From JBFELU01 sp041572755 (lineage in GTDB: Bacteria > Actinomycetota > Acidimicrobiia > Spongiisociales > UBA11373): DNA of 64,000 nucleotides. Location: the NCBI GenBank assembly GCA_041572755.1, contig JBFFRY010000001.1, positions 1 to 64,000 on the forward strand, written 5' to 3'. The translations under genes and the position numbers were made by a program. Of this stretch, positions 50,112 through 58,735 are shown piece by piece. How positions within the stretch are numbered: position 1 is the stretch's first letter; every line of letters starts with the position of its first letter. The notes below the pieces were generated by a model. It did no database searches, was not told the origin of the DNA, and saw only the letters and a list, made by a program, of their open reading frames with translations.

Positions 50112-52709
50112 GTGAAGCGCTTCATCCGAGTCCTCTCCGCAGCCGTGCGCCGCGCTCCCGTCCCGATCCTGATCGGGGCCATCGTGCTCACCGTGGTGTT
50201 CGGCGCCTTCGTACCTCAGCAGGAACAGGCCGTCGGCAACGAAGGCTTCTCGCCGGATTCCGAGGAGTTCCTGGCCGCCCAGACGATCGACGACATCTTC
50301 ACGGCCAGCTCCGAGGTCGCCGTCCAGATCCTCGTCTCCTCGGAGTCGGGAAACCTCATCACCGCCGACGGAATCCGGGCCTATGCCGCCATCCGGCAAG
50401 CGGTGCTCGACAGCCGGGCGTCCGAGATCATGGGCCACCGCGCCGACGGTGAAGCCGGAGGCGACATCGAGGGCTTCTACGAGCAGGTATTGGTGAACCT
50501 GGAGGTCCAGGGCATCGACCCCGCCACGCTCGACGACGCCGGCGCAGTGGAGGTCGTGCAGGAGACGCTTGCCTCGCTCCCTCCCGAGGCGGTCGACGGG
50601 TTCTTGCTTCCGGAGCGAGCTCAGATAGATGCAGGGGAATCCCCATCCGGCCTGATGGTCGTCTTCTTGGCCCTCTCCAAGCTGGAGGACGACCCCGACC
50701 AGGTCGAGCTCCAGGCCATCGAAGTCGACATGGCCGATGCGGTGCGCCGGGCGGCCGCCGCGACGTCCGACGACATCTCGGCGGAGGCCTTCAGCTTTGC
50801 GCTGCTCTTCGCCAACCAGGACGAGTTCGAGGCCGAGGTGGGGCGGTTGTTCGGAACCGCTTTTCTGATCATCTTGGCGATCTTGGGCTTCGTCTTCTGG
50901 ATCCATCCCCGGGGCCGGCTCGGCCGGCTGGCGGCCGCCCGGCGCGCCGGAGCCGACGTCCTGCTGGCGCTGGCGGTGATCGTGATGTCGATCTTTTGGA
51001 TGAACGGCATCGGGGTCCTGCTCGGCCCCAAGTACCTGGGCCTCATCGGGAAGTTCAGCGAGTTGCTCCAGGTGATCCCGATCCTGTTGGTCGGCCTCGG
51101 TGTCGACTATGCCATCCACCTCACCGCCCGTTACCGCGAGGAAGTGGGTGGTGGCGCCGACGTGTTCCAGGCCGCCACTCGCGCCTCCCACACCGTAGGG
51201 GTGGCGCTGGTGCTCGCCACCGTCACGACGGCAGTCGGGTTTCTCACCAACATCTTCAATCCGGTGACCGCGATCGCCGACTTCGGCATCCTGGCGTCGG
51301 TGGGCATCGGCGCCGCGTTCATCCTGATGCTCACGTTCGTGCCGGCGGTGCGAATCCTCCTCGATCGAAGGGCCGAGGCTGCCGGCACCCTGCCCACCGA
51401 GGCGCTGGGCTACTCCAGCGAGCGGCTCCTGCCCCGCCTCATGGGGAAGTCCTCGGTGCTCGCCGATCGGATCCCGGCGGTGATGCTGGTCCTCGCCCTC
51501 GGTGGGGGCGGTCTCGGCTTGTGGGGTCTGACCAATCTCTCCACGGCCTTCTCGTTCACCGATTTCGTGCCGGAGGGCTCCGAGCTTCTGACCACCTTCG
51601 ACACGCTGACCGAGGACTACCGGGGTGGGTTCGGGGAGCGAACCCAGGTACTCGTCGAAGGCGATGTGGCCACGGTCGACGCCCACAACGGTCTCGTCAC
51701 TGCCTACGACAACATGGCCGACACCCCCGATGTCGTGGCCTTCGAAGGCGCCGTTCAGGCCGAGTCCCCGGTTTCGGTGCTCTCCGCCCTGACCACCTCG
51801 CCGGAACAGGGCGGCAATCCCGAGGTCTACAACGCCGATTTTGCGGCGCTGGCACCGGCGCTGGGCCTCGAGCCGGCGTTGACCGTGGCCCCCGGCACCG
51901 ATGTGGCGGCTCTCTACGACGCCGCCTTCGAGTACGCGCCGGAGGGCATGGCACGGACCATCGCCCGTCTCGGGGGCGACTATCACTACATCAACGTCTC
52001 GGTGGCCACCCAGGCGGGTGAGCAGGGCGCCCAGGCCCTCGCCGCCGACCTCGCCGCCGACTTCGCCGTCGTGGACGCCCTCGACGGAGTCCACGCCGTG
52101 CCCACCAACGAGAACATCATCAGCCGGGGGGTGGTCGATGCTCTGCAGTCGTCGCAGGCGTCGTCGATCGCCATCACGCTGGCAGCGGCGATGGCGCTGC
52201 TCATGGTGACGTTCTTCATCGAATCGCGGCGTCCATTCCTCGGAGTGATCACCATCACCCCGGTGGCGCTGGTGGTGTTGTGGGTGTTCGGGATGATGTC
52301 CCTCACCGGGATCTCGTTCAATCCCGTCACGGCGATGATCGCGGCGATCGCCATCGGCATCGGCGTGCCCTACACGATCCACATCACGCACCGCTACCAG
52401 GAGGACCGCATCCGCACCGACAGCACCGCCGAGGCGATCCGCTCGACGATGACCCACACCGGCGGCGCCCTCGCCGGTTCGGCGTTCACGACGGTGGCCG
52501 GCTTCGGGATCCTGGTGACCTCGACCCTGAAGCCGTTCCAGCAGTTCGGGCTGGTGGTGGCCTATGCCATCGGTTTCGCCCTCATTGCCGCCGTGTTCGT
52601 GCTCCCCAGCATGCTGGTGCTGTGGGACCGCTGGCACCGGCGACGCGGCGACACCGTCGTCGACGAGAGAGCGCTCGCCCGGGCCCAGGCGGCGCTCGAG
52701 TCCTCCTGA
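50112..52709 (+). CDS. MMPL/RND-family exporter
   Basis: An 865-residue membrane protein with the two-fold RND layout: helix 1 (PILIGAIVLTVVFGAFV), a large outer loop, helices 2-6 (LIILAILGFVFWI; LLALAVIVMSIFWMNGIGVL; IPILLVGLGVDYAIHLTARY), then a repeat of the same plan (IPAVMLVLALGGGGLGLWGL; IAIGIGVPYTIHITHRYQED). GLGVDYAIH and GIGVPYTIH are the paired helix-4 and helix-10 motifs typical of predicted RND exporters. Substrate may be lipid or hopanoid-like. A palindrome, GAAGGACCTCCTTC (50097-50110), sits directly before GTG 50112, contains its ribosome site and could sequester it. Confidence 0.88.
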   Translation: MKRFIRVLSAAVRRAPVPILIGAIVLTVVFGAFVPQQEQAVGNEGFSPDSEEFLAAQTIDDIFTASSEVAVQILVSSESGNLITADGIRAYAAIRQAVLDSRASEIMGHRADGEAGGDIEGFYEQVLVNLEVQGIDPATLDDAGAVEVVQETLASLPPEAVDGFLLPERAQIDAGESPSGLMVVFLALSKLEDDPDQVELQAIEVDMADAVRRAAAATSDDISAEAFSFALLFANQDEFEAEVGRLFGTAFLIILAILGFVFWIHPRGRLGRLAAARRAGADVLLALAVIVMSIFWMNGIGVLLGPKYLGLIGKFSELLQVIPILLVGLGVDYAIHLTARYREEVGGGADVFQAATRASHTVGVALVLATVTTAVGFLTNIFNPVTAIADFGILASVGIGAAFILMLTFVPAVRILLDRRAEAAGTLPTEALGYSSERLLPRLMGKSSVLADRIPAVMLVLALGGGGLGLWGLTNLSTAFSFTDFVPEGSELLTTFDTLTEDYRGGFGERTQVLVEGDVATVDAHNGLVTAYDNMADTPDVVAFEGAVQAESPVSVLSALTTSPEQGGNPEVYNADFAALAPALGLEPALTVAPGTDVAALYDAAFEYAPEGMARTIARLGGDYHYINVSVATQAGEQGAQALAADLAADFAVVDALDGVHAVPTNENIISRGVVDALQSSQASSIAITLAAAMALLMVTFFIESRRPFLGVITITPVALVVLWVFGMMSLTGISFNPVTAMIAAIAIGIGVPYTIHITHRYQEDRIRTDSTAEAIRSTMTHTGGALAGSAFTTVAGFGILVTSTLKPFQQFGLVVAYAIGFALIAAVFVLPSMLVLWDRWHRRRGDTVVDERALARAQAALESS

Positions 52710-52714
52710 TCCCC

Positions 52715-52720
52715 TACGCT
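52715..52720 (+). promoter_or_regulatory. Probable -10 box for a leaderless transcript
   Basis: TACGCT ends seven bases before GTG 52728; no ribosome site is present. Spacing equals that at 36143 and 15698. Confidence 0.5.
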
Positions 52721-52727
52721 CATCCCC

Positions 52728-53204
52728 GTGGACCGCATGGAGATCCCCGCCGAGGTCGCCCGCGCCGAAGGGGTGCCCGACGACCTCGACTCTTCGGCCC
52801 TCGGCCCCTACACGATCCCCTCGACCCGGCGGAGACGGATCGCCGCCACCATCTCGGCCGTGGGGGCGGTGCTCGCTGCTGCCGGGGTGGCGGTCGGGCT
52901 TCCGGCAGGTCTCTGGGTGATCACCGGTGTTCTTGCCGTGCTTGCCGTCTGGCAGTGGCTGTCGGCCTGGCCGATCAACGTCTCCGCCGCGGAAGCGCTC
53001 GGCATCGCCAACCGGGAGGCCGCCTTCCCGGTGGGCCACGCCTCGGCGGTGGTGGGCTTCGACGGCTGGCGCTCTCGCCCCACATGGAATGTGCTGATGT
53101 TCTCCGCCGACGAGCCCCCTTCGCAGCGGGGCCTGGTGCGGGTCGACGCGGTCCGGGGCCGCGTCGTCGGCTCCTACGTGGAGGAGAACCCCGAGGTTCC
53201 GTGA
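52728..53204 (+). CDS. Hypothetical two-helix membrane protein
   Basis: A 158-residue protein. A polar N-terminus with RRRR at about residues 34-37 precedes two adjacent hydrophobic helices (ISAVGAVLAAAGVAVGLPAG; WVITGVLAVLAVWQWLSAW). A C-terminal domain of about 80 residues follows (FPVGHASAVVGFDGWRSRPTW to VVGSYVEENPEVP) that may lie in the cytoplasm. No family is recognised. Start GTG 52728, or ATG 52737 three codons later. It is convergent with the gene at 53209, with five bases between stops. Confidence 0.7.
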   Translation: MDRMEIPAEVARAEGVPDDLDSSALGPYTIPSTRRRRIAATISAVGAVLAAAGVAVGLPAGLWVITGVLAVLAVWQWLSAWPINVSAAEALGIANREAAFPVGHASAVVGFDGWRSRPTWNVLMFSADEPPSQRGLVRVDAVRGRVVGSYVEENPEVP

Positions 53205-53208
53205 GGTA

Positions 53209-53805
53209 TCACAGGACGTAGCGCTCGCCGGCGCGGTCCTGGATCTCGACCGCAACGCCGATTTCCGGTCGCCGCGGCCACCTCTCCAGTACCGACATCG
53301 CCTGCAGGTTGCAGCCCGCCTGGAAGACGCCCCACGGCTCTCCCTCGTATGCGGCCCCGAGGTCGACCGCGCAGCCGGGCACCGGGGTGACGCCCTCGTC
53401 GTGCAGCGTCAGCCCCTCGATCGACACGACGGCGAGATCGAGTTCGCCGCACCGATTGATGAGGCGGGCAGTCGCGTCGATCGGATAGAAGCCCTCGTCC
53501 TCGGGCCCGCGGCGGGACGCCTGGGGATCGAACTCCGCCGCCAGGATCGCCACCAGTTCTTCGCCCTCGGGGCCGTCGCCTTCGTCGTCGTCCTCGCCGA
53601 GCATGGCGGCGGCGATGTCGAGGGCCCGTTGCAGGTCGTCGCCCTCGAACACCCAGGGATCGCCATCCGCATCGGTGTAGAACTCGGCGAGAAGACGCCC
53701 GTCCTCCACGTAGGCCATCCCCACGACCAAGTCCTCCTCGACGAACTCGACGATGAGACCGCCGTACTCGGGATCCATCCGCTCCCGAGCGTGGAGGTCC
53801 GACAT
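53209..53805 (-). CDS. Hypothetical acidic protein downstream of gltA
   Basis: A 198-residue acidic, soluble protein with no signal peptide (start MSDLHARERMDPEYGGLIVE). It has a b-rich first half (GMAYVEDGRLLAEFYTDADG), an acidic loop (GEDDDEGDGPEGEE) and a second half with GVAVEIQDRAGERYVL at the end. No domain is recognised. It starts five bases after the gltA stop with only CCCCC between and no Shine-Dalgarno, so translation is presumably coupled to gltA. The same arrangement suggests a shared transcript from the EF-G-like gene. Confidence 0.72.
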   Translation of the reverse strand: MSDLHARERMDPEYGGLIVEFVEEDLVVGMAYVEDGRLLAEFYTDADGDPWVFEGDDLQRALDIAAAMLGEDDDEGDGPEGEELVAILAAEFDPQASRRGPEDEGFYPIDATARLINRCGELDLAVVSIEGLTLHDEGVTPVPGCAVDLGAAYEGEPWGVFQAGCNLQAMSVLERWPRRPEIGVAVEIQDRAGERYVL

Positions 53806-53810
53806 GGGGG

Positions 53811-55100
53811 CTAACGGTCCCCGATCGGGGCGTAGTCCCGCTCTACCTCGCCGGTGTAGATCTGGCGGGGCCGGCCTATCCGGGTGTGCGGATCTTCGTT
53901 CATCTCCTTCCACTGGGCGATCCAACCGGGGAGGCGCCCGATGGCGAAGAGCACGGTGAACATGCCGATGGGGAAGCCGAGGGCCCGATACGTGATGCCC
54001 GAGTAGAAGTCGACGTTGGGGTAGAGCTTGCGTTCCACGAAGTAGTCCTCCGATAGCGCTGCGTCCTCGAGCTTGAGGGCAATGTCGAGGAGAGGGTCGT
54101 CGCCCCCGGTGCGTTCCAGCACATCGTGGGCGAAGGCACGAAGGATCTTGGCGCGCGGGTCGTAGTTCTTGTAGACACGGTGCCCGAATCCCCACAGCCG
54201 GAACGGGTCGTCCTTGTCCTTGGCCTTCTCGAGGTACTTGCGGTAATCCCGGCCGTCCTCATTGATCTGCTGGAGCATTTCGAGGACCCGCTGGTTGGCG
54301 CCCCCGTGGAGAGGGCCCCACAGCGCCGAGATCCCGGCCGCCACCGAGGCGAAGAGGTTGGCGCGACTGCTCCCGACCAGGCGCACGGTCGCCGTCGAAC
54401 AGTTCTGCTCGTGGTCGGCGTGGAGAATGAGGAGTACGTCGAGGGCACGGGCCACCGCCGGGTCGACCTCGTACGGCTCCGTGGGGAGCGCAAACATCAT
54501 GTGGAGGAAGTTGGATGCGTAGTCCAGTGAGTTCTTGGGGTAGACGTAGGGCTGCCCGATCGACTTCTTGTAGGCGAACGACGCCACCGTGGGAAGCTTG
54601 GCGATCAGCCTCACAGCGGACTGCTCGACGGCGTAGGGGTCGGTCGGGTTGTGGAACGTCGGGTAGAACGTGGACAGGGCGCTGGTCGCCGAGCCGAGGA
54701 TGGCCATGGGATGGGCGCTCTTCGGGAACGCGTCGAAGAGCCGCTTCATCTCCTCGTTGAGGAGGGTATGGCGGGTGATCTCCTCGCGGTACTCGTCGAG
54801 TGCTTCCTGAGTCGGCAGTTCTCCGTGGAACAGGAGATAGGCCACCTCCAGGAACGTCGAACGCTCGGCGAGTTGCTCGATGGGATAGCCCCGGTAGCGC
54901 AGGATGCCTTCTTCGCCGTTGACGTAGGTGATCGAGCTCTGACAGCCTGCGGTGTTGGCGAAGCCGTAGTCGACGGTCACCCTTCCGGTCATCGATCGGA
55001 GCCGGGTGACGTCGACCCCGGTGTCGCCCACGGATCCGGGGATGATGTCGAGCGGGATGTCGTTTCCGTCGACGTTGAGGCTCGCCTGGTTGTCGCTCAA
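53811..55100 (-). CDS. gltA: Citrate synthase
   Basis: A 429-residue type II citrate synthase that condenses oxaloacetate and acetyl-CoA. Active-site regions: ILHADHEQNCST, GPLHGGANQRVLEM (His), LWGFGHRVYKNYDPRA (His), and the catalytic Asp in NVDFYSGI. The length suits the Gram-negative-type hexameric group. The start is TTG 55100 with AAAGGACG upstream; an earlier ATG would lie inside the preceding gene and lacks a ribosome site. It lies 13 bases downstream of the EF-G-like gene, an unusual operon partner. Confidence 0.96.
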   Translation of the reverse strand: MSDNQASLNVDGNDIPLDIIPGSVGDTGVDVTRLRSMTGRVTVDYGFANTAGCQSSITYVNGEEGILRYRGYPIEQLAERSTFLEVAYLLFHGELPTQEALDEYREEITRHTLLNEEMKRLFDAFPKSAHPMAILGSATSALSTFYPTFHNPTDPYAVEQSAVRLIAKLPTVASFAYKKSIGQPYVYPKNSLDYASNFLHMMFALPTEPYEVDPAVARALDVLLILHADHEQNCSTATVRLVGSSRANLFASVAAGISALWGPLHGGANQRVLEMLQQINEDGRDYRKYLEKAKDKDDPFRLWGFGHRVYKNYDPRAKILRAFAHDVLERTGGDDPLLDIALKLEDAALSEDYFVERKLYPNVDFYSGITYRALGFPIGMFTVLFAIGRLPGWIAQWKEMNEDPHTRIGRPRQIYTGEVERDYAPIGDR

Positions 55101-55113
55101 TCCACGTCCTTTC

Positions 55114-57156
55114 TCAGTCTTCCTCTTCAGCCGCGTCGATGACGCGCTGGGCCTCTTGAGGCGGAGCCTCCTCATAATGGCTCATCTCCATGGCGAAGGA
55201 GCCGCGCCCGCTCGTGATCGATCGCAGGTCGATCGTGTAGCGCTGCATCTCGGCGAGAGGGACCTCAGCGGTGATGACCCGGGTGAAGCCCTCGGAGTCC
55301 ATGCCGAGGACCCGACCCCGCTTGGCGTTGAGGTCGCCGATGACGTCGCCCATCTGGTCCTCGGGGACGCGAACAGTGACCCTCATGATGGGTTCCAGCA
55401 GGGCGGCCTTGAGGCTCGGTGCCGCTGTTCGGACGGCCTGGATCCCTGCCATTCGGAACGACAGCTCGTCTGAATCGACCGAGTGGTACTTGCCGTCGTA
55501 GACCGTCGCCTGGATGTCGACGACCGGATAACCGGCGATGATGCCGCGCTCGAGGGCCTCTTTGATGCCCCGGTCCACCGCCGGGATGTACTGACGGGGG
55601 ATCGAGCCGCCCTTGATCTCGTCGACGAACTCGTAGCCCTCACCGGGACTGCGGGGGGCGAACCTGACGAAAGCCACCCCGAATTGGCCGCGCCCGCCCG
55701 ACTGCTTCTTGTGCTTGCCCTCGACGTCGGCGGTGCCGCGAATCGTCTCCCGGTAGGGGATCTTCGGAAGGGCGGTGTCGACCTCAACGCCGTAGCGTCG
55801 GGCGAGTCGGGCAATCGTCACTTCGAGGTGGGCGTCGCCGAGGCCCGACAGCACCGTCTGGTTGGTCTCGCCGCGGCGCTCGACCCGCAGCGACGGGTCC
55901 TCCTCGGCGGCCCGCTGCAGGGCCGTGGAGAGCTTCTCCTCATCCTGGGCCGAGCGGGGAAAGACTGCCAGGGACATGGCCGGTTGCGGGGCCGGGACCG
56001 GGTCGATGACGACGTCGAGCCCGAAATCCCTCAATGTCGAGCCCGAGACCAGGGTCTCCAGTTTGGCGACGGCGGCGATGTCCCCCGTCTGGACGTTCGC
56101 CAGGTCCTCGTGCTCCTTGCCCCGCATCGAGAACACGTTGTGCATCCGACCCCTGGCCCCGGCGGGGACCACTTCGACCTCGGCGTCGTGGGCGATCGAG
56201 CCCCGGTAGACCCGAAAGAGGGAGATCCGGCCGACATAGGGGTCCGACATGGTCTTGAAGACGTAGGCGACGGTCTTGTCGTCGGGCAGCGACTCCCCGG
56301 CCGCCAGCGGCGGCGCCGGGCGCTCGGAAGGGCGAGGGCCGTAGGCGACGATGAACTCCGCCAGGCGATCCACGCCGACGAGCTTGGCGGCCGAGCCGCA
56401 GAGCACGGGGAAAGCGCTTCCCTCGACCATGCCGCGGTGCATCCCTGAGATGAGTTGCTCGCCGGAGGGTTCCTCGCCCTCGAAGTACTTCTCCAGCATC
56501 TCATCATCGGTTTCCACGACGGCTTCCACCAGCCCGGTGTGGAGATCCTCGACTTCCTGCTTCACCGAATCGGGGAGGTCGACCTTGGTGGCGCGCAGCG
56601 AACCCGCCTCGTAGGTGTACGCCTCGTTGCCGACGAGGTTGGCGACCCCCGACAGATCGTGTTCCACCCCGATGGGGACCTGGAGGGGGGCGATCCCGGT
56701 GCCGAACGCATCCTTGAGCTCGGCCATCACCCGACTGTGAGATGAGCGTTCCCGGTCAAGCTTGTTGATGAAGACCGCCCGGGCGATGCCCTCCTCCTCG
56801 GCCATCCTCCATACGGTCTCAGTTTGGACCTCGACACCGTCGACCGCCGAGACCACGAACAAGGCGAGGTCGGCAGCTCGAAGCGCGACCCGAACCTCGC
56901 CGATGAAGTCGGCATATCCGGGAGTGTCGATCAGATTGATCTTGTGGCCGTTCCACTCGAAGGGGGCCATGGCGAGAGCCACCGACGACTGGCGGGACAC
57001 CTCTTCGGGCTCGAAGTCGGTGATCGTGTTGCCGTCCTCGATGCGACCCATGCGGGTGGTGACGCCGGCAACGTGCAGGAGGGCCTCGGCGAGTGCGGTC
57101 TTGCCGCTCCCGCCGTGGCCGACGAGCACCACGTTCCGTATCTGGTCGGGGCCCAA
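55114..57156 (-). CDS. EF-G-like GTPase (FusA2 type)
   Basis: A 680-residue translation-factor-family GTPase with all five EF-G domains. The G motifs are divergent: P-loop GHGGSGKT (13-20) instead of AHIDAGKT, DTPGYADF instead of DTPGHVDF (the catalytic His replaced by Tyr), and NKLDR. The domain IV tip is also altered (SGGRGQFGVAFVRF region). These changes mark the EF-G-like or FusA2 group, which has no settled function and usually accompanies a true EF-G elsewhere; the canonical fusA with rpsL/rpsG is not here. The start is TTG 57156 with GGAGGA upstream; TAGAGT lies further upstream as a possible -10. Confidence 0.9.
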   Translation of the reverse strand: MGPDQIRNVVLVGHGGSGKTALAEALLHVAGVTTRMGRIEDGNTITDFEPEEVSRQSSVALAMAPFEWNGHKINLIDTPGYADFIGEVRVALRAADLALFVVSAVDGVEVQTETVWRMAEEEGIARAVFINKLDRERSSHSRVMAELKDAFGTGIAPLQVPIGVEHDLSGVANLVGNEAYTYEAGSLRATKVDLPDSVKQEVEDLHTGLVEAVVETDDEMLEKYFEGEEPSGEQLISGMHRGMVEGSAFPVLCGSAAKLVGVDRLAEFIVAYGPRPSERPAPPLAAGESLPDDKTVAYVFKTMSDPYVGRISLFRVYRGSIAHDAEVEVVPAGARGRMHNVFSMRGKEHEDLANVQTGDIAAVAKLETLVSGSTLRDFGLDVVIDPVPAPQPAMSLAVFPRSAQDEEKLSTALQRAAEEDPSLRVERRGETNQTVLSGLGDAHLEVTIARLARRYGVEVDTALPKIPYRETIRGTADVEGKHKKQSGGRGQFGVAFVRFAPRSPGEGYEFVDEIKGGSIPRQYIPAVDRGIKEALERGIIAGYPVVDIQATVYDGKYHSVDSDELSFRMAGIQAVRTAAPSLKAALLEPIMRVTVRVPEDQMGDVIGDLNAKRGRVLGMDSEGFTRVITAEVPLAEMQRYTIDLRSITSGRGSFAMEMSHYEEAPPQEAQRVIDAAEEED

Positions 57157-57257
57157 GGGGTTCCTCCATGTCGGGGGTCCCACAACTCTAGTGAGCCGGG
57201 GATCGGCGACGGATGGGGAGATCGGGTGTGCTACCTTGCGAACCGAGGAGGACCGTC

Positions 57258-57851
57258 GTGCTCGACATCCGAGCCAGGAAGAAGGTGTCACGCGCCGCCG
57301 ATCCGCTCGCCCGCCTCCTGGTGAGGAGCGGTCTCTCGCCGACGGCGGTGACCTTCTCGGGGCTCGGCATCTCGATCATCGGCTCGATCCTGATCGCCGT
57401 CGGGTACCTGGCGGCGGGGGCCGCCGTCTTGGGTACCGGTGCCGCACTCGACATCCTCGACGGTGTCCTGGCGAGGATGACCGGACGTGAGACGGTGCGG
57501 GGTGCGTTCCTCGATTCGCTGACTGATCGCGTCGGCGAGGTGGCGATGTGGACCGGTCTCGCCTTCTATCTGGGCCGGCGCTCGGAGGCCACCCTCGTGA
57601 TGCTGGCCCTGGTGGCGCTGGCGGGTTCACTGCTCATTCCGTATCTTCGGGCCAAGGCCGAGGCCGAGGGGGTGGAGGGCAAGGGAGGCCTCATGGGCCG
57701 AGCCGAACGCCTCCTACTCTTCTGCTGGGGGCTCGGGCTCGCCGGTCTCAATCTCCCGGTCCTCGCCGGAACCATCTGGGCACTGGCCGCGCTCACCTGG
57801 CTGACGGTCACTCAGCGCTCCTGGCGGACGTGGGTGCTGCTCGGCGAGTGA
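57258..57851 (+). CDS. pgsA: Phosphatidylinositol phosphate synthase-type CDP-alcohol phosphotransferase
   Basis: A 197-residue membrane enzyme that transfers inositol phosphate to CDP-diacylglycerol, judged from its neighbours. The complete CDP-alcohol phosphotransferase motif is DGVLARMTGRETVRGAFLD plus SLTD, with the four aspartates. Several helices follow. In mycobacteria pgsA1 lies in the same order before the PIM acyltransferase and pimA. GTG 57258 is preceded by GAGGAGG; TACCTT at 57232-57237 is a possible -10. It overlaps the next gene by GTGA. Confidence 0.9.
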   Translation: MLDIRARKKVSRAADPLARLLVRSGLSPTAVTFSGLGISIIGSILIAVGYLAAGAAVLGTGAALDILDGVLARMTGRETVRGAFLDSLTDRVGEVAMWTGLAFYLGRRSEATLVMLALVALAGSLLIPYLRAKAEAEGVEGKGGLMGRAERLLLFCWGLGLAGLNLPVLAGTIWALAALTWLTVTQRSWRTWVLLGE

Positions 57852-58735
57852 AAGGCGCCCTCGGCTACGCCACGTACCGCGCCCTTTCGGCGCTGTTCTC
57901 CCTCTTTCCAGAGCCGGCCATGCGCCGCATCGGGTACGGGATGGGATGGCTGCTCTCGTTCGTGGCGGGTGACAGGTTCCGCATGGCGCAGCGGCACCAG
58001 CGGCGGGTCCAGGGACCCGATGTGGATCTCCGCAGGGCGGCGAGGAGGGTGTTCGGGTACTACGGCCGGTACTGGGCGGAGACGTTCTGGATGACGCCGC
58101 GGCGTCGTGACGGGGTCCTGCGGCGCTCCATCCTCGACAACGTGGAGATCCTTCACGCTGCCGTCGCATCGGATCGGGGGGTGGTGCTGGCTCTCCCGCA
58201 CACCGGGAATTGGGAGGCGGCCGGACTCCGGGCGGCGGCCGAAGGGGCGCGAGTTCTGGCGGTGGCCGAGGCGCTTCCCAATGAGCGCATCGTCGATTGG
58301 TTCACCCGGATGAGAGCGATGATGGACATCGACATCGTCATCGCTCGCAAGGGAGGCCGGGTGACCCGGGACCTGATGGCCCGACTGGAAGTTGGAGGCA
58401 CGATCGCCTTGCTCAGTGATCGGGACCTCAAGAGATCCGGGGTGCCGGTGACACTCTTCGGAGAGGGGACCACGATGCCGGCCGGTCCGGTGGCCATGGC
58501 GGATCGAACCGGGGCAACCCTGCTTCCGGTGGGGGTGTACTTCCTGGAAGGCGCCGGCCATCGGTTCGTCGTCCACCCGCCGGTCGAGATCCCCGATCTC
58601 CCCGATCGGGACGAACGCATCCGCATCGGCACCGAGCGGCTGGGCGCCGTCCTCGAGGAGATCATCCGGGTGCATCCGGAGCAGTGGCACCTCGTGTTGC
58701 CCAATTGGCCCAGTGATCGGGAGGACGCCTCGTGA
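57848..58735 (+). CDS. patA: Phosphatidylinositol mannoside acyltransferase
   Basis: A 295-residue member of the lysophospholipid/lauroyl acyltransferase family. It probably places a fatty acyl chain on the mannose of phosphatidylinositol mannosides at the inner membrane face. The active-site motif is LPHTGNWEAAG (HxxxxE-type), followed by ALLSDRDLKRSGVPVTLFG. Its position between pgsA and pimA supports PatA rather than lipid A synthesis, as no other lipid A genes are here. GTG 57848 overlaps the pgsA stop, and its own stop overlaps pimA. Confidence 0.88.
   Translation: MKGALGYATYRALSALFSLFPEPAMRRIGYGMGWLLSFVAGDRFRMAQRHQRRVQGPDVDLRRAARRVFGYYGRYWAETFWMTPRRRDGVLRRSILDNVEILHAAVASDRGVVLALPHTGNWEAAGLRAAAEGARVLAVAEALPNERIVDWFTRMRAMMDIDIVIARKGGRVTRDLMARLEVGGTIALLSDRDLKRSGVPVTLFGEGTTMPAGPVAMADRTGATLLPVGVYFLEGAGHRFVVHPPVEIPDLPDRDERIRIGTERLGAVLEEIIRVHPEQWHLVLPNWPSDREDAS

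Noticed and set aside
49431..53255. 1274-codon minus-strand open frame
   Set aside because: It is antisense to thrS and the MMPL exporter, has His/Arg/Gly-rich nonsense composition and no ribosome site. Such shadows are expected at this GC content.
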